From NCBI GenBank assembly GCA_012932295.1, contig JAAONU010000002.1, positions 24,549,022-24,613,021 of the forward strand: DNA of 64,000 nucleotides, written 5' to 3'. Origin of the DNA: Cyclina sinensis (lineage: Eukaryota > Mollusca > Bivalvia > Venerida > Veneridae). The number at the start of each line of letters is the position of its first letter. The stretch's first letter is position 1. Below, piece by piece: positions 51,501-60,500 of the stretch. The position numbers and the translations under genes were made by a program. The notes below the pieces were generated by a model, which had not been told where the DNA came from, ran no database searches, and saw nothing but the letters and a program-made list of their open reading frames with translations.

Positions 51501-54500
51501 CACCATTAGATTTAAATGTTATAAACTATGACTATGGTTAGTTTACCATATCAGAACTGATATTACAATAAGAACTTCAAAATCAAACTGAACGGACAGC
51601 ATTTTGAACTCCAAACTGAATAACGGCAAAATCCATTGTTAAAACTGTTAAAAATATTTCCTGTTTGTTACATTACCTGGGACTTCAGCGAGTCGTCTCA
51701 CCCTCAAGTCATCTATACTATTTACAATAAATATTCTGTAGGAACATGTCAGCACCGCTATACCTGTGCCCTTGTAACTGCTGAATATACGTACATCCAA
51801 CACTTTAGTATCCTTTGCCTCCTAAAACACAAGCATAGAGAACATTGACTTTTTTTAGGAATTACTTTTGACATTCCAACCAGTGCCAACTATGGGAGTC
51901 AGGATCATGATCAACCTATACATCTCTACAGTCTGATCATGGTCTGCAATGTTTCCCCTTTCAATTTTAGATTAATCAAAACACCTGTATACTAATCAAT
52001 ATGGATAACTGTTAATCCAACCTGTCCAGGCTTGAAATTTGACAAGTCCAATTTATAACTGTGTAAATGTAAGCAAGGTAAGTGTACCAGGCACTTACTA
52101 ATACAAGAACGATTTAATTTGCAAAACACTGTTTTATAGTATTGTTTTTGTAATGGAAGTACTAGCACAAAGCCTTTGTCTACTATGCATACATGTGAAT
52201 ACTTTTAACCTTCACCAGTAGAACTGGGTCAAAATATCAGTTGTTTTATCTTTTGGTCAATACATTTTATATTTATGGTAAAGTGCCCTAAAATATGTCA
52301 CTTACTATAGCTATCACTAAATGTGATTAATACCCCCGCAAGACTGCTTCGGAACTGAGAAAGTTATTAGTAACAGAATACTTTGTAAAAGAATTGAAAT
52401 AGTGTAATGGTTTTGGGCAATTAAAGATAGTTGTGAATCTTGTACACTGCATTTCCTCTCATTGTGCTTGACCATTGTATGAAGTTGCACCGAATTCAAA
52501 CCATTAATTTTCAAGTTATGCTCCGGACAAAGAAAACCAACAAAGGGCAATAACTCTGCAAATAGTGAAGATGCAGTTATAGCTTTTATACACTGCATTT
52601 CCTGTCTTGTGCTTGATCACTGTATGAAGTTGCATTGAACTCCAACAATTAGTTTTCAAATAATGCTCTGGACAAGTAAAACCAACAAAGGTCAATAACT
52701 GTACAAATAGTGAAGATGGAGTTATGATTCTTGAACAATGCACTTCATCTCATTGTGCTTGACCACTGTATGAAGTTGCATTGAATTCCAACTACTAGTT
52801 TTCAAGTTATGCTCCAGACAAGAAAACTGCAATGGACCGACCGCCCTCCCACCTGACCGACAGGCCGACCACCAGGTGACTCCTATATACCCCCCCAAAC
52901 TTTGTTTCGGGGATATTAAACCTGCTATACACTTATTCTTTTGGACTCATTTCATTACAAGATTATCATTACGCGTTTTAACTATCAATCAAGAAATACA
53001 GGTTTTGAAAAATATGATAAATGTCAACAATTTTGTGTTTGTACGATGACATCAAGACATGTTTAGTTTGAGTATTATTATATTTCAGATATTTCTCTGA
53101 ATTTTTATGGAGTCAAAAATCACACTTTCAGAATATTTGTTTACAGTATTAATCTTCAGCAACTTCCCAAAAAGCAAGACACAAGATCAAAGAAAGATCA
53201 ACATTCATATCCTTTATGACTGACATACATTGTATTCTTCAAATCTACAAAGCACTTATGAATTAATTTGGCTTTTGTTTTTGGCTTGCTTGAATAATTG
53301 AATATTTAAATGATACGTTGATGATACTATTCACACTAAGTTAGTTATTTAAAAGCAATAATTCCTTATAAACGTGTTCACTATAACCATGTTTTATACT
53401 GAATAAAGAAGGGCAAAATTCGGGCCAAAAATAATTGTTCCTTATAACCCAAAGTTAGCTACAACCATGTTCATTATAAGTGAAGTCTACTGTACTAGCA
53501 CAAAGCCCTTGTCTACTTTACCAAGTTTTATCACAAACCACTTGTCCACTAAACCAAATACTAGCACAAAGCCCTTGTCTACTTTACCAAGTTCTAACAA
53601 AAACCCCTTGTCCACCAAACCAAATACTAGTACAAAGCCATTGTCTACTTTACCAAGTTCTATCACAAACCCCTTGTCCACTAAACCAAGTACTAGCACA
53701 AAGCCCTTGTCCACTAAACCAAGTACTAGCACAAAGCCCTTTTCTACTGTATACTAAGCACTACCACAAAGCCTTTGTCTACTTTACCAAGTATTAACAC
53801 AAACCCCTTGTCCACTTAACCAAGTACTAGAACAAAGCCCTTGTCCAGTAAACCAAGTACTAGCACAAAGCCCTTGTCCATTAAACCAAGTACTAGCACA
53901 AAGCCCTTGTCCACTAAACCAAGTACTAGTACAAAGCCCTTTTTGAGTTTCTACAATATACTAAGCACTAGCACAAAGCCATTGTCTACTTTACCAAGTA
54001 CTAGCACAAAGCTCTTGTCCACTAAACCAAGTACTAGCACAAAGCCCTTGTCCACTAAACCAAGTACTAGCACAAAGCCCTTGTTTATGTACCAAACTGC
54101 CAACTTCATAACATGTACAGTCTGGTGTGTAGCAAAACTATAAAGTTTGTTGGTCACAAACAAAGGAATGCTAATACAATCTTTTGATACATCACAGATG
54201 ACAGGATACACTTAATAACCTTCAACAGGATAACATTGCTCAGAAGATAAACAGTATGGTACAGAAAATCTTAAGTAAGTGTGTTACAGATGTAACTGAT
54301 ATTTTCCAGTCTTACATTAATAATCAGTAAATAACAAAAGTCAGCACATCTAGGGGACTTCAGGTGACAAACTCAGCCAAGTCAAGTACAATTTTCATCT
54401 TTGTAAATAATCTAGGGCCGGGAATTATATTCGAATATTTGAAACACTACCAAATATTCGAACATTGAAAAAGGAATACGAATATTCGAAAAAAGAAATG

Positions 54501-57500
54501 TTTTGATTTTTTCCTTTTTTTTACTTTCAAATTTCAAAGATCGTAAATTAAACCCTTGACCTTCACTTGACCAGGTGTTCATATGTTTGTATAACGCATG
54601 TCAACGATTATCGCCAATTAACTGTGAAAAGTTTGGGGTATAGTTGATCAAAAGGGCACCCGTTTCACAGTTTGTAATTTACCTGTTTAACAGTTTATAA
54701 GGTAAATTTTTCCGACTTTAATTATCTTACTTTATTGTTTTCTGTGCTTTAATCTCTCCGATCAATCGATAATTGTCTTAATTTTTGTGAAGAAGAATAA
54801 ATCGGCACGTATTAATCATGCTAGAACAATGGAATTACTTTTCACATTCTACTGATAAGTCTAAAGGATTATTACTGTCCGGAGAAGATAGTTTTGTGCA
54901 ACAATGCTTGTTAATGAATACTGTAATCAAGTACTGGTGTGACCCAGGAACAAAAGATAAAAGCTGAAAGACTGCAAAAGGAGGGGAACATAAACAAATA
55001 TTCAGCTTGATCTTAAGAGCCTACGATGATTCATATTACTGTCAGTCAAGTCACGTGAGTTACCTCCCATTAATAAGACAAATGATCAGCAGCCGGATAA
55101 ACTGACAATCAAATTATGAATTTATTTCAAAAGTAAGAATATAAACATATATATCGATTTACAATCAATAAAACAAAAAACTTTGACATAGTAATAAAGG
55201 TCTTCTAAATCGTCGATTATTTTCAGCATATTAAAGCAGTATAGTATTCGTCCTAATCAATTTCGGATACTACGTAAAAGAGAAGTATTGGAACAAATTT
55301 TGTAAAAACGAATATTCGAATATATTCAAACATGGAAAACGAATATTCGAACATCAAATTCCTTATTCGTTCCTGGCCCTAAAATAATCAGAAAATAACA
55401 GAAAAGATGACATAGTTATGTGATTTGAAGTAACAAACCTGGCCAAGTCCAAACTGACGTTTAAAATTCAGGAAGATATCGTAGACAAGAACCACCCCAT
55501 CATCCTGTACACATAATAGATCTTCTGTGTGTGACCAACCCATCTTCTTGATACGACCACTTGACCACTAAAACAAAAAGCAATCTGTTTATATAAGACA
55601 TATAGTATCTATTTGGAGAATAAAAAGCCAATGTCAGTTTAAGAACACATAAATACAAAGGCAATTTTGCAACACTTAATCCATATACAAATGCCATAAT
55701 ATATATTCCAGACTAGTAGGAATCAGTTTTGCTTCAACCTATATGTCATAGTGGTCATATTATAAATTAGATGAGCATACCAAGTGTACATAGTCTTAAT
55801 ATGATAAACATTCAAACAGCATGTCCTGAATCCAGGTATTTTGTTCATTCATGAAAATGTGGATTGATATCACTAGCCACCCAACAGAAGTAAATTATCA
55901 GACTCAAACAATATTTTGCTAGTTCAAATCAAGCCAAACAGGTACTTCTACATTTCTCCTTTTGAAATGATTAGTGGTCACAACCTCATGAAACCATGGA
56001 GAGTAGTTCACATGGTGACAAAATCTTTCCCTACAATTATGGCTATTTGAGATTGAGCTAATTATGGAGGAACTTTGGCCAAACAGCACAGCACCAGACT
56101 CCCAATTCTGAGGTCGCTTGTTAGAGTCCCACTAGTAGAGATAGACTCCAGTGTTTTTCTACATTCTATAACTTTGGCTCAATTACTAGTCCGAATCCTG
56201 GCCATCAAGAGGAATAATCTGTTTCCTAATTAATATAAAATATGCTAATTAAAAAAAAAACATCCAGAAAATTATAACAAACATTGTGTTTGACCTGTGT
56301 GCCCTATTACCAGGGTAAGCTGCAGCTAAGTGGCCAGCCTAATGCTCTAACTCTTTATCTGTTTGGTGGGAAACAAGGCAGAACAAAAACAGCACATTTA
56401 CCCTAAGCTGACCAATTGGTTTCGCAGCTGACGTGAATGCATGGATGGTTGGTTTTACTGAGGCAGATATGTTAGGATTGTTGCTGTCATCTCTCATTAG
56501 GGCTGAAATATACAATATAACATGAACAATTCAACATGAAAAGTTGAAGCACAGTCCCTCTACATAATATTATGAAGTTGGGTGTTCAAGCCTGTTCTGG
56601 AATTTGAATTTTTTCTCTTTCATTACACTTTCCAGCATGAGACAAAAATCAACCGTTTTCCCTAATAACTTATAAGGACTTTCAACAACATCTGACAAAG
56701 TATATGTTATTAAAGACATTCTAACATTTTCATTAACGATTCATTAATACTAAACTTTGGATGCACAATGGCTGTTAAACATCATATGCTGATAGCTTCT
56801 GTGATTACATCTGAAGTTTTCAGTTGCTGTAACTACAGTTTATGATCATGCCTGTGACATCATTCTGGCATCATTAAGAATGTCATTCTCTCCCAAAAAA
56901 ATATATGCACAACAGTTACTATGAAAAGGCTGCAAACTGAAACTGTTAATGTAGCAAAATATTCAAGAAACAAAACAGGTATAGAAGAGCAGGTGTTTCA
57001 TGAACATGCCTGAAGGTTTGATCTGGTGATCCATCTTTCAGTCAACTAGGCTTTGTAGCAACCCTGCAGAGCCTTGTTACAATGGAAATGCAGCTGTTCT
57101 TGAGTTACATCAACAGATCAGGAACTCTATTAAAAACATAGCAAAAAAATTGTCTACTACATAGTAAAGTATACCAGATTTTTACCTAATGGTCCACCAT
57201 ATGGTGCAGCAGCAATGATGAATTTGGAAAGATCTATCTGGTCTCCCCATTCTAAGGCATAAACTTCCAATTTCCTGAAATTAAGCAACAGCATAATACA
57301 GGTACTATGAAAAGATATTTAAAAGTGAAGTGACTGACCACTGTTATATATCTTTTTTAAAAAAGGTTCAAGCTAGCTTCAGTAAATTATATATTATCAG
57401 GTGGTTCAAAATTTAGTAAACGGATTTCCCTTCGTGTTTTGGGTGGAGCAAAGACGGACTAGAAACTCCTTTCAGAGCCAATGGAATACACTGTTTTCTC

Positions 57501-60500
57501 ATTATGGTATGTCAATATTTTCAAAGAATGCTAATGAGTTGAAAGCATTAACACTTTACAAAATTATCTTTTCTGCATATCTTCTGCAATCTGCATATAA
57601 CAGAAAAAAATCTGCTAAGAAAAATAATGGTTTTAAGATAGTCAGGATGCAAATATACGTAAAAGTAGTTTTTCAGTCTATCACTTGGTTTATACACTTA
57701 TAAATCAATCACACTTTCATATTTTTAATGCCTATTATTAATTTCATCTCCAAAAGAGAACAAGAAATTGGTAAAACCAAATAATGCTCTCTGAAGTATT
57801 TTTGTTCAGACTGGCAGAAAAGTAAGAAATGTACTATCAATGGCATTTCAATGACATGAAATTAAATACTTTTTAAGTAATAGTAAGGATAATCATGATG
57901 AAACATATTTGAGGATTTATAGTATAAAAAAACACTGTAAGGACAGTTGATTTATTGCAAAATTAACTTGCTTCTTGTTTAATCTGTCAATGTTTGCCAG
58001 AATTTTTATAATCACAAAAAGAGGTGTCAAGTGCTTGGCTGGCAGGTGTAAAAAGTAGACCTGTACTTCATATAATCAGTATTGTTCTCCAGAATTCAAG
58101 CTGATAAGCCATTGATTTATCTATAGATCTGGGCTGCAATATTAAGTTTTATAAAGGGAGAGAATTTAAAAAACTAACTGATGTAAAGTGATGTTTCTTT
58201 AACACTGCACTTCCTCTTATTCATCTTTATAACTGTGTGAACTTTTATTCAATTTCCTTCAATAATTTTCAATTTATTTTCCTAACAAATATTATTAAGT
58301 ATTATAAAGGGAAATAATTAAAAAAATAAATAATGTAGAGTGATTGTTTTTTAACACTGCACTTCCTCCCACTAGTCTCTACAACTGTGTGAAGATTATA
58401 TGAGATATCATTGATACTTTAGAAGTTATACTCCAGACAAGCATTATTTAAGTTGTGTAATTATCATTATGGAGGATAATTGAAAAATTAAGCAAGGTAG
58501 AATTAAAGTTCATAAACACTGCATTTCCTCTCACTGTTCTCTATCACTGTGAGAAGTTTAAATAAATTCCTTAAAAGTTTTGAAGTTATTTTCCAGACAA
58601 GCATCATTACGTACCATAAAGGGAGATAAATAATAAACTAAGTAATGTAAGGTAATGGTTCTTTGACACTAAACTTCATCTTACTAGTCTCTATAACTGT
58701 GTGGAGCTTCAATGAGATATCACTGACAGTTTAGAGTTATACTCCGGACAAGCATTATTAAACATTTTAAGTATCATTAAGGAAGATAATTAAAAAATTA
58801 TGCCAGGTAGACATATGGTTATTGAAAAGTGCACTTTCACTCATTAGTATTTATGACTGTGTGAAGTTTTAATCAAATTCCTTCAATACTTTTCAAGTTA
58901 ATATCTGGACAAGCATTATTATGCATTATAAAGGCAGGTAATTAATTTTGACAATGCACTTCCTCTGACTAGTCTCTATAACTGTGTGAAGTTTCAATGA
59001 GATATCACAGACAGTTTAGGAGTTATATTCTGGACAAGCATTATTAACTTAAGGAAGATAATTGAAAAATTATGCAAGGCAGAATTATGGTTCTTGGACA
59101 CTGCACTTCTTCTCACTAGTCTCTATCAAGGACAGACAAGGCAGCGACTATAATGCTCTCCCTTCGAGGAGCATAAAAATATACTATTGTATCCATCTAT
59201 AATTAGACTAAGAAAACATGAACTGAAATGGCTAGTGGGCATTTTTTGTGGCTCTTCCTAACATCACCACTTCACTCCTCCCTTCTTACCCCTTTCAAAC
59301 GACACTTATGTCTTTTAACCCTTACACTAGTAAAATAAACCAAAAAGGGGACGTGCACCAGGCTCACACTCATAAGAAAAGATTTATTGAACATCTGCAA
59401 GACTACAACAATACAACACAAGCTCTCAAAAGCTTTTGAACTGGCAACTAACATAAGGTATAAGGAAAAACATGCATAAAAAGCTAGGGAGAAAAAGCAC
59501 ACACATTATACATATAGCACAGATATTTGCATAGCACATAAAACCTATCTGAAGTCTGCTGATCTTGACTGTGTAAGTCTAAAAACTGCTCTAAAAAGAA
59601 ACCAAATAAAACCCTGACAGGAACAACACAAAGTGTATACTTGAAAAAAGGAAAAAAAAAAAAAAATTGAGTATAGCTGCCATCACTATTTCCGTGGTAT
59701 CCCTATTGCCGTGTTATAAAGGTTCCCCTGGGGGGGGGGGGGGGGGGGGGGGGGGTACTTGAAAAAATTTTGGCGGGGGAGTTCGGATAGAGGTCTTGAA
59801 CCCCGACCCCATTGTAGACTACTTTTTCCTGAATATGCAACCCCATTGTAGACTTTTTAGGCATCTGTGAAACCCCATTATAGACCAACATGCAAAATCA
59901 TACACCCCTTTTTCAGGTGTTTATACATTTATATCATAAAATTTTAAGACAGTATGAAGCATAATTTTATTTTAACAAGATAAATTAAGACGTAAACTCA
60001 ATGACAGTCCTTGCTCTCAATGACCGCCTTTCACCATTTTCTGGTCTGGGTGGTGCAGATGTTATTTCCTGCTGTGCAATACTTAGAGATTGTGATAAGG
60101 GATGTAATTTATATAATAATTATGAGATAAGCTCTTAAATTACAGGGTACTGTTATAATCCAATAAAGATGCTGACCTGCTATGATTAAGATTCAATTAC
60201 AACCCCATGGTAGAATTATCTTTGCTAATTATAACCCCATTAGAGACTAGATTTTACAGACCCCTTCAGAGACACAGTAAAAATGACATACCCCATTGTA
60301 GACAAAAATATGAAAAAAATACCCCTGTTTGTCAGAACCTCCCCACCACCCAATATATAGTGAGTGCCCCCCCCCACCCGGGTAAAGGTCATGCCACTTG
60401 GGCAGTGTTTACAAACAAAACTCTTGACCCATTCTACTCCTACGAATATTAAACGCTCTTACATGCATTCTTAGTACATTTAGTCCATACATACATAAAA

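Noticed and set aside
53467..54211. Ser/Thr/Pro/Lys-rich frames resembling a mucin-like or secreted repeat protein
   Set aside because: They are 33-bp minisatellite translations on both strands within VPS16 intron 4, with no signal peptide, splice sites or unique flanking coding sequence.
56066..56140. Possible tRNA gene
   Set aside because: A and B boxes are degenerate and the acceptor stem does not pair; it fits a tRNA-derived SINE relic better.
57401..57703. Plus-strand open frame of 100 codons
   Set aside because: No recognisable domain, lies antisense in VPS16 intron 1, and lacks splice or promoter support.
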